In this document: piece by piece, positions 36,596 to 49,079 of the stretch | How the letters are laid out: every line of letters begins with the position of its first letter | Position numbering within the stretch: position 1 is the first letter of the stretch | Assembly (NCBI GenBank): GCA_001692895.1 | Contig: KV748180.1 | Location: 862,195-926,194, forward strand | From: Cenococcum geophilum 1.58 | Taxonomy: Eukaryota; Ascomycota; Dothideomycetes; Gloniales; Gloniaceae | Length of the DNA: 64,000 nt | Reading direction: 5' to 3' | The notes under the pieces: model-generated | Told to the model about the DNA's origin: nothing | The model's input: only the letters and a program-made list of their open reading frames with translations | Databases searched by the model: none | Position numbers and translations under genes: made by a program

Positions 36596-36618
36596 AACTT
36601 TAACCGGTGGTTAAAGTT
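36596..36618. other. Palindromic hairpin in 3' region of Gypsy F
   Basis: AACTTTAACCGGTGGTTAAAG plus TT. On the minus strand it and its flank GTTATCTAATTAGTCAG closely match the hairpin region at 15198 onward in Gypsy B. Confidence 0.75.
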
Positions 36619-39600
36619 CCTAAATATCTTAAGACCTTATATAACTAAGAAATTTCTAGGGCGTTTTTGTCCTTATATTCTTCTAGTAGCATATTATCTT
36701 TATTATACTAGCATTCTATCTACTTATCTAGGTACTTTAGCAGTCTGGGTTTATTAGGGTAACGGCTATAAAACTCCTAAATCTTATAGGGATTACCTAT
36801 AAAGTTCTATATAGGGTACTAAATAAGGTCCGGGTTATATCCTTTCTAACTAATATAATACTTTAACATTCCCTTTATAAGTTTATAGGCTAGTATTTCT
36901 TTAATTTCCTATTTATTATCGCTATTAACTTAAATTAGTAGGGGAGGTTCATTCTTTTATCTGGGTAGTAGGTTATTTATAGCTTTCCATAGCTTATCTG
37001 GTAAAAAGATAGGGTAAACTTTAATTAAGTCTAGGAGCTTAACCTTATACGAGTTGCCTACTTTATTAAAAATCTTATATAGTCCTACTATTTTATAGTC
37101 TAGCTTATAGCTAGGCCATTTTATCTTCTAGTTCTTTATTATAACCTAGACTATATTACCTATAGTAAAGTTAGGTTCGCGCCTATACTTATTCGCCTGC
37201 TATTCTATTAATTTTTAGGCCTTTTCTAGGTTTATATAGGCTACTTTCTAGGCTTCTTCTAAGCGCTTAGCGTACTACTAGGCTTCCTTATAAGATAGTT
37301 TTTCGCGTATAGTCTAGGGCCCTTTTAGTCTTTTCTAGTTAAAGCTTATATAGGGTATGTAACCTATTTCTAGTTAAATAGGGGTAAATCTGGTAGAGTT
37401 ATAGGGTAGAGTTGCTTAGGCGTAGTCTATTAAGGGCAATAGTTTAGCCTAGTTATCTTAGAAGTAGTTAATAAAAGGCCGGAGTCTCTAGTCTAAGTAT
37501 TAATTTATAATCTCTATTTAACTATCTATTTAGGGTAATATACTATAGAAAGCTTTAGCTTAATACCTAGGATCTAGATAAACTTATTTTAAAAGGCTAA
37601 TATAAACTACGGCCTATAGTCGGATATAATAGTATCTAGTAGTCTATAAATTTAGTAGACGTAGTAGATATACAGTTAGGCTGCCTCTTTAGCATTAATA
37701 TTTTTATAATAGGGAATTAAGAACGGGTGCTTACTAAAGCGGTTAACTAGGATTATAACTATATTATATCCGTTACGGTCTAGAGGTAGCTTATAAAAGT
37801 CTATAGAGATATATTACTAGGGGCGGTTAGGTATTAAAAGGGGGTTTAATAGTCCTAGGGTTTTATCTCGTAGAATTATAGACCTACGGCAGTTATTGCA
37901 GTTCCGTATATAGCGGTTAATATTTATAATTATTCTAGGCTAGTAGTAGCGGTCGCCAATAATCCTATAGGTCTTATTTTTTCTAGGGTAAGCTATAGAG
38001 ACCTAGGTATATACTTTGGCAATAAGCTAAGTCCGTAAGTTCTATTCCTCTACTACCACTAGCCATTTACAGTGCTTAAGCAGTCCACTTTTAAGGGACT
38101 ATAGGCTAGAAACATTCTCTACCTTTTTACGGTACTCTTATAGAGAAGGGGCCGTACGGTTTACCTATAGTAGTTTATTAATAAGGTCTAGTTCTATAGA
38201 GTTAATAGGGTATATCTTAGCATCTAAGGAGTTTGTATTTAGTTCTGCCCATATTTAGAAGTTAAGGTGCTCTAGTTATAGTAGCGCCTAGGTCTATAAT
38301 AAAATCTTTACAGCTATCTAGTTATTTATATCCTATTTACGCCTTATAAGAGCGTCCGTACGGTTAGTAGCGCCTAGCCTATATATAATTAGGAAGTTAA
38401 ACTAAGATAGGGTGTCCGCCTAGCGCGCCTATTAGGCCGTAAGGGCCTTTATTATTATAAAATATTCTAAGGCCTTATAATTGGAAACTACCTAAATAGA
38501 CTTAGGGGTGCCTTCTAGTTGGGCTCGCCAGTGCTAAAAGCTAGAGATAATAGCTAGCATTTCTTTATCGTGAATTGGGTAGTTTAGCTTAGCATCTACT
38601 ATAGTCTTTAAATAGTAAGCAATAGGGTGCTATTCTCCGTCTATTTACTTTTAGGAGTAAATACTAGCTATAATACCATTTAAGGCATTGGTTTCTAGCA
38701 TTAAGGGCCGTTTTAGGTTAAAGTAGGTAAGTAAGGGAGTAGAGACTAGTCGTTTCTTAAGCTTATTAAAGGCCTGCCTATATATAGTGTTAAAGTAAAA
38801 GGGCTAGTCCTTATAGATAAGTAGGCTTAGTAGCCGGGTAATTCTGCTATAGTTTTTAATAAAGCGTTAGTAGAAGTTACAGAACCTTAAAAATAACTAT
38901 ACTCCCTTTACGGTCCTTAGGGGTACCTATTAGTTAATTACAGCCGTCTTTTCTAGGTCTGCCTTAATCCCATTTATACTAATAATAAACCTTAAGTACT
39001 TTATACACTTAACACTAAATTCTAACTTCTTAATATTAGCTTAGAGGCTAGCTTTCTAAAGCCGTTATAGGACTTTATAGATATACTCTTTATATTTTAA
39101 TTTATTTTTAAAGTAGATTATAATATTATCTAGGTATACTGTATAGAAGTTATTAAGGTAGTTAAATAGTACATTATTTATATATCGTTAGTATATGGCC
39201 GGTCCGTTAATTAGTTTAAAAGGTAGTACTTTATATTTATATATTCTGTAATAGGTCTAAAATATAATAAGGTTTTCTAATTTAGGGGTTATCCTAATTC
39301 AGTAAAAAGCCTAGCGGATACCAAGCTTTATAAAGATCTTAGCTCTACTTACCCAGGTTAAAGTCTTATTAAGTAAAGGCAGTGGGTAGCGGTCTTTAAG
39401 GGTTAAATTATTAAGCTTATAGTAGTTAATACAGAAATAAAGTCCTCTATTTAGCTTTTTAGTAAAAAGAATAGGTTAGTTAAAAGGGGCTTAACTAGGC
39501 TTAATAAAGCCCTTATCTAGGTTATTAATAAGATACTACTTTATAGCCTATAATTTAGTAGTAGATTGCTATTAAAGGGGGCTATAGCTAAGGGTAACCA

Positions 39601-42269
39601 TCTTATCCGGCTTAATTTTAATCTTATAGTTATACGGTTAGTAAGGCGGAAGTATATTAGACGCTACTTTAGAGAAGGTATTTTTAAATTTCTAATATTA
39701 ACGGAGCAGTTTCTATTTTACTAGCTCCTTATCTATAAGCTTACCTTTCTTTTAGAATAGGGCTTTTTTCTCTTTAATTATTTAATTAATTTTATATAAG
39801 CTAGTTATAAAGGTAATAGTATTAAGCTAAACTAGGTTCTAGTAGAATCCTATAAAGCTAATACAGTAGATATTAACTAGTGGGAGGTTTATAGGTTTCT
39901 TTACAAATATTCATTAGGCCGTATTTTACGGTATAGGGTTTATAGTCTTCCTTAGCTTATATTCTATTTTCCGTAAGTTATCCTTCTAATTTATTAGTTT
40001 AGTATATTATCTAATATCCCTAGCCTTCCTTTATAGCTATATAGGGCCTAAGTTCTCTATTAGGGACTTTATAAGCTTTGCAGTGTATGGAGTTAAACAA
40101 GCGACTTTATTGTAAATCTATGGAAATCAAGTAGTATAAATACATGAAAAAGGTGCAGGTAATAAGATGAAGGGGGGTACTAATGCGTAGCTAAAACAGG
40201 GTGATACGCAGTCGAGACGGGGTGGTACGCTGGTGAGACAGCGTACTGTTTTGGCAGGGTACTAATACCGGTAGTCGGTTACAGACTTAGCTAGGCCACT
40301 ACCAACTTCCTAAGTCTTTAGTGCGGGTAGTATAATATAGGTAGTCTAGGGGCAGTGTAATATACGGATCTATTGCGGATTAAGCTATATATCCTTCTTA
40401 AAAGCCTAGTCCCTACGCGTCGCATCGGCCTAGTAAACGGTGTTTATCTACAGCCGTATAAGGTTTTCCATTATAATACTAATCTCTTTTATAAAGGAAG
40501 GCGTTAGGGGTATAGTTTTAGGCTAGATAAGCTGCCTATTCTATATATTAAGCTATAAGCCTAAATAGGCTAGCCATTTTCTCCCTAAGATTATATTATA
40601 GCTTCTAAGGTCCGTAATAAGGAAGGGGATATTATACTACCTTTATCCGTTAACGCGAAGGTAGATTTACAAGATAGTTATAATAGGTAGCCCTATTTAT
40701 TCGTTATACCTATAAATAGGAATTAGTTTAGGCAGTTCTTTAAGGGGTATATTTAAAAAGTTAGCTAGTTTTACGGCGCACTTTATGTTAATTAAGGTAA
40801 ATATATTTACTCTTAAGTTAGCTAAAATAGAGGTTAAAACTTAATATCTATTACGGAATAAAGTATAAGGGATAGTATAGCTTTTTTTATTAACTAGCTA
40901 ACCCGGATTAATATATAATATATTAATCCCTTTTAACCCTAAAGAGGAGTCTTCCTCTAAAGTTCCTCTTTTTCTAACTCTATACTATCCTTCTAAATTA
41001 ATAGGACCTTATTTATCTTTACCTTTATTAGGCAGTTCCTTATAGGGTAGCCTAGTTAACTATATAAGAAGTAAGCTCTTTAATTACTAAGGGCCTATAT
41101 ATAGGCCGGGTATATACTAGACCCGCAGTAGGGGTAGCTACACAGCTAGCTGCTAGGTTAACTATAGGAGTTACTAATTATACTAGGGCACTATAGGCCG
41201 TTCTTGTAGTACTTATAGCCTAGTTTATAAGGTTTCTAGTTTTTAGCCAATTAGCGCGTGCCTTAATTCAATAGAGGCCTTAGTTAATAGCTAGGCAATA
41301 GTCTATAAGTTTCTTTAACGTCTATACTATAGTATAAGCTAGTAATACGGCCCGCTATAGGTTTAAGGTAAGCTTATTAAAGAGGTCTAGTAGTAGGTCT
41401 TTCTAGGGGATTTAGGCCTACCTGGCTAGGTATAAAAAGCGGGTTTAAAAGGCCAAAAAGGTCTCTATTGTTTTTATATTTAGGCTTTTATAACTAAGGC
41501 GGGCGTTTTATACTTTAAAAGGGTCTTTATAAATAAAAGATAAGTATTTAATTATTTCTTCCTTAGAGATAAAGGGGTCTACTAAGTTTTTAGTATATCG
41601 CGAGCGTAAATACGTCTAGGCGTCTTTACTAGTACAGCTAAAGATATAGGCCATTCTGGCTCAGGCGTTAGGAAAGTAGTCTGCATTAACTTTAAGCTTA
41701 TCCCGTAATTAAAGCCTCTAATTATTAAATATAGGGTTAGTTCCGTCTATAAGTAGTAGGGGATCCGCAACCTTTACTAACCGCTTTAGTACTATATAGG
41801 CCTTAGTAGATCTACTAAGGCGCTAAAATAGGGCCTAAAGGACTATAGCAAGTCTTTAGTTATCTAATAATAACTTATTATTAGACATAGGGGTATCTCT
41901 AGCTTTAAGCAGCTCTTACAGTTATTTAATTTCGGTATTAGCTGCCGCAAGCTCCGCCTAGGGGGTTAAAACGTTAATTATTTCTTAGTCTAAAGTATTT
42001 AAGGGTCCTATAGCTGCTTTACCTACTGCTATATTTCATGGCATAGTAATAGGGGTGTTAGGTAATTCCGGGTAATTTCTTTAGGGGTTCTAGTCTGTGC
42101 GTATCTTGTAGGTCCTTTCCTTAGGGTTCTATTTTTTTCTTTTAGGTCCTATCCTTATAGTCCTAGTAATGTCCTTAGGGTCCTATTCTATATTCTTATC
42201 CTATTTATAGTCTTATAGATATATTTAAGTTCCTTTTTAGGAAGAAAGAGTAGAGTAAGCTTTAGATAA

Positions 42270-42503
42270 TGTTAGCGACTTAGTTAATCGAGGTATAAGC
42301 ACGGCAAAAGGGACGCGCAAGCCTATATAATTGGATTGTCTATAAACAAGAATCTAAAGCTAAAGAAAGGAAAGAAGAAGAAGGGGAGCGCCGCTTAAAG
42401 CTATATACGATCCTCTAGTCACATGACTGCAACTATATAAAACTGTCTAAAACTGTCTAAAATTGTCTACTACAATTTACCGTTTTCCACCAGTACCGTA
42501 ACA
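42270..42503 (-). repeat. 5' LTR of Gypsy F (234 bp)
   Basis: On the plus strand it starts TGTTAGCGACTTAG and ends GTACCGTAACA, followed by CTTAT. Confidence 0.9.
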
Positions 42504-44679
42504 CTTATTATCTTTTTGGTATATATTAAAATAGAACCCTATTATACTAATTGTAGTAATATCTACTATAGAGAGATTCTATAGTTTTAGGGGACTATAT
42601 AACTTTAGGGGTTTCTAGGGTATTAATTATATCGTCCCTTCTTTTAGCTCCTATTGTATCTTTCTAAGGCTATCTCTTATATCCTATTAGTAGGTTCTTT
42701 TCATATTAGTTAGATCTCCATAATTTAGAAGTCTTTTATATTACTATCTATCCTATTTCTATAGGTAGAGTTTTCTTTAACTATAGCGCTTTAAGAGAGT
42801 ATCCTTATTAGTATATAGAAGTTTCTTCTAGCCTTTTAATAGGCGTTTTCCTAGGTAAAGGCTATATTATAATCTCTAATATCCTACTAATAGGTAGGGT
42901 TGGCCTTTCCAGCTAGCGTTTAGCAGTTAGTTTAGATTTCTCTAGTAAAGGAGAGCAACTTTAGTCTATCCTCTAGCTAGATAAACCGTCTTTATTGCAT
43001 ATTTAACTAAATATTAAAATAGAATATCTACTTTTAGCTAAGGATTATATTATAGAAACCTAGGTCTAAAATATAAAAGGGGATACTATATTAGCGTCGT
43101 CTATTAAGAGAAATATATAACCTTAAGACGTAGGTAACCGGCTTACTAGCTTAGATACTATAGCCTTTTACTAGAATAGGTTTCTCTAGTTAGGTAGCTT
43201 TTATATTTAGGAACTTAGTAATATTAATTATATATATAGTATTTATAAAGGTAAAGCTATTCGCTCTAGTATTAATAAGGGTAGTAATATTAACTCTATA
43301 TCTATTCCGAGATACTATATATAGGATTATAAAGTATTTGCTACCTATTAACCAACTTAAATTAATCTTTTTAAGATTAATAGGGTATTCTAGGAGGAGT
43401 CTTCCCCTAAGATTCTTCTTTTCCTAACTTATTAGATACCTCTTCTTTCTTTATTTCCTTAATATTACCTATATCCTTTAGCTTTATACAAGATAAGGTA
43501 AAATAACTATTCTTTCCGCAGCTATAACACGTAACTGTAGTAGGGTCGATTAGAGTATTACGGCTCGTATTAGTTAAGGGCGTAGTACGCAGTAGGTTAG
43601 GCGAAGCTCGCAAGTTTATAGTTATAGCTACTTTTAGCATAAGAGCTATTATAATTTGTCTTCCTACTTCCGCTTCTATAGGCGTGGCTAGTAGGTTTTA
43701 GTTACTATAGGGTTACTTCTACTAATTGGGGCGGGCGTTGATTTGCTTTAGTTCTAAATCTAATAATAGGCAGTAAGTTATAAGTCTTTTATAAGTTAGT
43801 AAGTTATCTAAGGTTATAGTAATCTTCTCTTATAACCTAATTATTAGTTTATCGTATAGGTCTAATTAGTAGTTTTTAAAGGGGACCTAGCCTTCTCCTA
43901 TAAGATATAAGAATTACGTTTAAAATTTAGTAAAGGGTTAGTTTAGTTTTATTATTAAGCAATTATAGTTATACTAGGCATCCTATACTTTATTTAGGTT
44001 AACATAAATAGTAGCTAGATATTATAGTATTTCGTTAATAGATATAAACTAGATAGGGGTATTGTCCTTAAATTTAGCTTAAAGGTAGAGTCTATTCTGT
44101 TAAATAGTAGTTAGGGGTTAAATAGCTTAACAAACTTTAATTATTTTGCTATTATATCTATACTCCCTAGTTTATTATATTTAGTAGAGTAAATAGGTTA
44201 ACCAGGGCTTTAAAAAGGGAAAGCTAAACTATTATATAGAGCTATAAGGCTTCCCAAGATCTCTTCTAGGGTCTCTTAAGTGTTTTTTGCTTTAAAATAA
44301 TTGGCTTTTTAGCTAGCCGCAAGGGCGCAAATCTACTTACGTACATCTATAACGTTATTATTATCTTTAATTTCTAATCCTAACTAGATCTTGGGTTCCT
44401 CTTATATAAAAACAGTTCTTTTAAATAAGCTTACTTTAGGTACTATTATTAGCTTCCTAGGGTTCGTTAAAATTATATAATTCAGTTTTAAGTCCGGGAT
44501 TCTTTTAGGGGTATAGGTTAAGTACAGTCTAGTCTATAAAGTAGGATATTTAGAGGGCCTTCCCAGGCAGTATAGAGAGAGTAACTTTTAGTATCTAAGT
44601 ATAACGTATTAACGCGTTGTTGCAGATAAAGGTCTTCCTAGGGTAGGATTTTTTTAAGGCCTTCTTAGGCAGTGTAGGG

Positions 44680-44970
44680 AGAGCTTAGTATAATATAATA
44701 GGCTTATATAAATGCCTCTAAGACAAAGCTTATAGATTGCTACTATATAAAGATACTAAGCTAAAAAGAAGAAGAAGGCCCTTAGGGTTTAAGGTAAATA
44801 CAAATGGGTCGCTAAGGCGCTAGTAGTAAGCGGGCTAATAGCGATTTTCTATACCGGGTATAGGAAATCCTGGTTAGCTAGCAGAAGTCAGGGTTAGTAG
44901 AATATGGTAAAAGCATAGCAGAATTTGGCAGGTAACGCGCCCTAGCACCGTCGCAATCGCATAGTTAGGT
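44680..44970. repeat. LTR-like block, family shared with 47515-47700
   Basis: Shares AAAGATACTAAGCTAA, GGCGCTAGTAGTAAGCG, AATTTGGCAGGT and ACGCGCC.TAGC.CCGTC, in the same order, with 47515-47700. It could be the 5' LTR or leader of Gypsy E, but no partner was found. Part of the block also appears inverted near 25285-25345 inside element A. Confidence 0.5.
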
Positions 44971-45039
44971 CTTGGCAGCTCTTTAGCTAACAGCTAGATA
45001 ATCTCTACTTAGAGCTAGCTTAATTGCGTAGAATTAAGG

Positions 45040-45600
45040 TAAATTAAAGCTCTTAAAGTAAGCTAGAGCTCTTAAAGCAACTAAGGCTTTATAGAGAGAT
45101 AATTATATAGGATCTTTAAGCTGCTGCTATATCTTTTAGACAAGCTATAGCTCTTAAAGTAACTAAGTAGCCTTAATAAAAACCTTTACCTATAACTAAA
45201 CCCTAGTAGGGGAAAAAGTCTTTTAGGAAGGAAAAGAGTGTCCGCTAATAGGGTAAGACTTAATTGTATATAATTAATCTTAAAGCCGTAGCTTAAAAAT
45301 AAGCTATTACTATACTCTTAGGCGAACTATAGCTCTTAAAGTAAGTTATAGCTTAAGAAGGGACAACTACCTACAGTTAAGTCTTAGTAGCCCTTAGGCT
45401 AATAACCGGAGAGTCTCTGGATTGGGCCATAGCCCTTAGATAAGCTATAGCTCTAAAGTAGGCTATAGCTCTTAGGGTAAGCTATAGCTTATAAGATTAT
45501 ATAGGATCTTTAAGCTAAAGCTTAGAGTTGTATTTAATCTAGAAAAGTATAGTAGTAGTTATAGCTTCGGAAGCTAGCCGTTAGTTCTTTAGATAGCTAT
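45040..45600. repeat. Interspersed degenerate repeats of an AGCTATAGCTCTTAAAG motif
   Basis: At least eight variants of AGCTATAGCTCTTAAAGTAA are scattered at irregular spacing. No coding potential is seen, and the stretch between about 45600 and 46200 also lacks a gene. Confidence 0.6.
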
Positions 45601-45910
45601 ATCTCTTTAAAAACGTTTAACCTTCTAAGCTCTGTTAGTGGCACTGCCCTATATAGTAAACCGTAGTTGGCCTATAGAGTATTATAAGCTTAATCGCGTA
45701 TAATCCCCCTTAACTTCTGCTGGAAAGCTTTTAGATAGCAATTAAATTACCTTTAGGTCGCCGTTAGGGCAGAGCTGTACCGCTGCACTGCCAATTATAT
45801 ATAGGTATATTAATTACTAGGGGATAATTATATACAATCCAGATAGCACCTAACCCTTAACTAGGTAGCTACCGTCTCCTTTATCTTCTAATTTATATCT
45901 ACTAATTGTA

Positions 45911-46098
45911 ATATAGATGCGATCTACTAGACGTTTATTAGTATAGCTACTCTATAATATACACAATTATTTTAGGTAAAGGTAAAGGACCTAATTTATA
46001 TTCTAATACCGTTATACGGATATAATCTTCTAGGCGTCTGTTAGTATACCTACTCTATAGTATACGCGGTTATCTTAGGTAAAAATAGAGGATTATAA
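45911..46098. repeat. Degenerate tandem pair, about 103 bp
   Basis: CTAGACGTTTATTAGTATAG near 45927 and CTAGGCGTCTGTTAGTATAC near 46030 begin matching blocks that run through TATTTTAGGTAAA and TATCTTAGGTAAA. Confidence 0.6.
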
Positions 46099-46179
46099 AA
46101 TATAAAATTGCTAAAGGGCAAAGCCCTTAGCTTGCTGCCAGCTACTACCTATAAGGGTATAGAATCGACTTAAATATAA

Positions 46180-46400
46180 GGTATATTACCTAGGTATACA
46201 GTAGGGAGTAGATAAATTAAGTATAAGTTATATAAGAGTTAATAGAAGAGGATAACATAGTAAAGAGTAGGTATAGTAATACCCTAGTATAAAGACAAAC
46301 TGATAAGAAGGATAAGAGGGCTATAAGCCTGAGGAGCTTATAAGGAGGAGTTAAAGGCTAGCTAAAGGCTAGCCTTAGTAAGGGTTCAAATAACCCTTAT
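46180..46400. repeat. Inverted homologue of 53430-53640, strongly mutated copy
   Basis: The reverse complement aligns along its length with 53430-53640 (for example CTCCTTATAAGCTCC, GCTTATAGCCCTCTT). Most differences are C to T or G to A toward this copy. Family unknown. Confidence 0.65.
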
Positions 46401-46979
46401 AACTTTAGAGCCTTTTATAATAAAATAGAGTTCTTATTCTTAATTATCCTATTTAATAATTATAAGCCCGGACCATCCACTGTATTATCTTTAATTTAAA
46501 GTCTTAATATTTCTATTAATATCTTAATTTTAGACGTCTATAATATCCTTTTAATAAGAAATACTAATTACTTATACCGTAATTTTTACGAGCCTAAATA
46601 ACTAGAATAAATAAATTAAGGTTCTTAAGAGAAAAGCTAATATTAATTATATCTAAGATTATTAAATTTAAAGGAGGTAATAAGTATAAAGAGGGTATTA
46701 TAGAAGTATAAAAACGCTTAAAAGTACTTAAAGCGTAAGAGAATAAATAGAAAGATATCTAGATTTAGATGGTAATAAGCTAAGGTAGTTAGTTTTCTTA
46801 GCGGCAAAGACTTTTAAAACGCACTTCCGTAGAGTTATAAAAGATCAAAGTTAGTAGATATTAGTAGGTGGGTCGTTAAGGTAGCTATTATATTAAACTC
46901 TACTTAGTCCCCTCTACTAAAATTACGTCTAAGGCACTTTCGTAAGATTTATTATACCTCTAGTAATCTTTACTACTAT

Positions 46980-47230
46980 TTCTATTCCCTGCCGCTGCCT
47001 TAACCACCTCTTTAGCAATTATAACGTCGCCTTCTCTTTAATTAAGTAGAAGCGCTATTATTTCTTTACTACCTCTCCTATTTCTTACCACTACCTTAAC
47101 TACCCTATTAGTAATTAAGACGTTGCCCCCTCTTTAATTAAGTAAAAATACTATTATTTCTTTACTACTTTAATAATTCCCTACCGCTACCTTAACTACT
47201 TATTTAATAATTACGGCGTTATCTATAAAA
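46980..47230. repeat. Three degenerate units of about 97 bp
   Basis: CCCTGCCGCTGCCTTAACCACC near 46988 recurs near 47080 and 47176 with its CTCTTTAATTAAGTA follow-up. Confidence 0.65.
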
Positions 47231-47299
47231 TCGGCTTTTATATCTCTATACAGTAGAGTATAGGAACCCGGCTATAATATTAACGTTCTATTAGAATCG

Positions 47300-47763
47300 T
47301 GCTATTAGACTACTAGAGTAAATATAAAGACGTATATACAGCAGCTACGCGCGTTAGCGCTATAGTTATATATTTAAAGACCCTTAGTCCCTACTATAGA
47401 TAACCTCCCCCCCTTAGTAAATTTTAAAATATAACTAAAGTTAATCTATTACGCACTTACTCTATAGTTATATTTATTATCCTACTTTACTTATTACAAT
47501 TTAAATAAATACCTTTAAGGTAAGGCTTAAACAAATGCTATATTATAAAGATACTAAGCTAAGGAGAAGGAAAAGGGGTCGCTAGGGCCGATATAAACAA
47601 ATATATAGGCCAGGCGCCAAGGCGCTAGTAGTAAGCGAGCAAATCGTAGGGTTGGCAGTATTGCGGCAGAATTTGGCAGGTGACGCGCCTTAGCGCCGTC
47701 ACACTACCTATATACCTAGCTTATTAACAAGCCTACCGTAGTATCTACTACAGGCTTCGTTAT
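47300..47763 (+). mobile_element. Diverged LTR of the Gypsy C family, itself interrupted
   Basis: 47365-47470 matches the C LTR (TTTAAAGACCCTTAGTCCCTAC, AGTTAATCTATTA), and 47700-47763 matches its end (ACCTAGCTTATTAACAAGCC). Between them, 47515-47695 is the LTR-like family seen at 44680-44970, so one LTR sits inside another. Confidence 0.6.
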
Positions 47764-47815
47764 AAAAACCTTCTTAATATGAACCTCGCGCTTAAGTTCG
47801 TCGTCTAAGTATATA
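47764..47815 (-). mobile_element. Tiny Gypsy RT scrap next to MTG1
   Basis: ACCTTCTTAATATG..CTTAAGTT and GTCTAAGTATATA match the RT of Gypsy E at about 35548-35600 in the same orientation, but with fewer mutations. It lies 175 bp upstream of the MTG1 start codon. Confidence 0.6.
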
Positions 47816-47989
47816 CCGTTCTCTTAAGAACTTCGATGTCTCCTGACCGCCTTGGCAGAATATTCAATTCGGACAACAGTTCCACCTGCGTCAACCTTGG
47901 ACAAATACCAGCTCCATACTTGCGAGACTATGAGCACTCGACAGGAATACCGTCATCCTACAAGATGATACCGACCAGCCTATTCAATA

Positions 47990-49079
47990 ATGGTATCTCA
48001 ATTCATCCCCAGAGTTGTCTTCCCGACGTTAGACTCGCTCCCGCGGTCTTACTTTCTCGGACACCACAAATCAGGTCTCTCTAAGATGAAAACGTTGCTT
48101 TCCTCCATAGACCTGATTGTCGAATGCCGTGACTATCGAGTTCCGCTAACTTCAAGGAACCCACTCTTTGAAGCAAGTCTGGCGGGAAGGGAGCGGTTGA
48201 TTGTATATACGAAGAGAGATCTTGGGAGCAACCAGAAGAAGACGGATTTACAGGTACGAGCATCGCGAGGAGCTGGTCCTCTTGAGTCACGCTAATAAAT
48301 TATTGGAGCAGAGAGAGCAAATCATTAGACAATGGCATGCTCCTTCGCACGTGCTCTTCTCCGATCACAAAGACCGGCGCGATGTCCGTCGCGTGCTCCA
48401 ATATCCTCGTGAATATGCCGCAAACTCGATGTCTTTAATTGGACTGCGGATGATGGTTGTTGGGATGCCGAATGTTGGCAAGTCGTCTCTCCTCAATGCT
48501 CTCCGGAGCCAGGGCGTGGGGAAGGGCAAAGCCGCTTTCACAGGCGCACAGCCAGGGGTCACAAGGAAGATAGCGACAGGTGTCAAGATTATTGAAGGAA
48601 CTGATGAATCTGAAGGCGTATATCTAGTTGATACGCCTGGGGTGTTCATGCCGTATGTCCCGGATGCCGAAGCTATGTTGAAACTCGCACTCTGCGGTAG
48701 CGTCAAAGACACTATCATCTCACCTACTATGCTTGCGGACTACCTCCTCTACCGCATTAATCTCGTGTCTCCAGATCTATATGCCGAGTATCATATGCCT
48801 ACGAATGATATAATCCCATTGTTGGGTGCCGTAGCGGAGAAAACAGGAAGGTTGCAGAAAGGTGGCGTCCCGGATATAGATGCTTCAGCATTGTGGATCA
48901 TACAGCGCTGGAGGACCGGCCATTTTGGACGATTTGTGCTTGACGAAGTCACTGGGGGCGCGCTTGAACGGAAGAAGCATGAGGAAAGTACCATGGTGCC
49001 GAGTTTCCATCAAGCTAAAAAGGCCGACAAAGAGGCGAAGAGAGCGCGGTCAAAGCGACAGAATATGGCCTCTGGATGA
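47990..49079 (+). CDS. MTG1: Mitochondrial ribosome-associated GTPase 1 (MTG1/YlqF family)
   Basis: Two exons, 47990-48253 and 48312-49079, give 343 residues. The 58-bp intron has GTACGA at its start, a GCTAAT branch-like site and GAGCAG at its end, and joining restores an unbroken family-like sequence. The G motifs are in the circularly permuted order of the YlqF group: TKRD (G4, 74-77) comes first, then GMPNVGKSS (G1, 139-147) and DTPG (G3, 195-198). The start at 47990 gives the family's N-terminal FPTLDSLPRSYFLGH layout, and the length is normal, so the gene looks complete. The C-terminus is Lys/Arg rich. Family members bind the large mitochondrial ribosomal subunit at the inner membrane and act late in its assembly. 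The DNA is not RIP-mutated although repeat scraps reach to 175 bp from the start codon. Confidence 0.93.

Larger units (their letters stand above)
36284..42503 (-). mobile_element. Ty3/Gypsy chromovirus-like element F (minus) nested in E
   Basis: A 6.2-kb element with LTRs of 233 and 234 bp and a perfect CTTAT duplication (36279-36283 and 42504-42508). On the minus strand gag starts near 41893. RT is at about 39900-38900 (YLxNIIIY-type box near 39130), RNase H at about 38780-38400 and integrase at about 38000-37150 (CNNCRR zinc finger near 37880). A chromodomain lies at about 36960-36740 (KILAYRLIKG..YYISWKGY). The polypurine tract beside the left LTR confirms the minus orientation. RIP-mutated. 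Confidence 0.9.
31201..44700 (-). mobile_element. Ty3/Gypsy relic E (minus), interrupted by D, F and a small insert
   Basis: Read on the minus strand from right to left. Gag is at about 44300-43400, with a CCHC-like knuckle (CYSCGK..YF..SC) in the open stretch 43407-43640. A protease region lies near 43250. Element F interrupts between protease and RT. RT is at about 36040-35150. RNase H begins at 35140, breaks at 35099 for element D and resumes at 32598 to about 32180. A 0.4-kb insert at 31706-32115 precedes the integrase (about 31700-31205), which is truncated in its catalytic core. Heavily RIP-mutated. No LTR of its own was proven. Confidence 0.8.

Noticed and set aside
47836-48084. 82-codon + strand ORF upstream of and overlapping MTG1
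   Set aside because: Different frame from MTG1, no domain; at most a 5' UTR frame.
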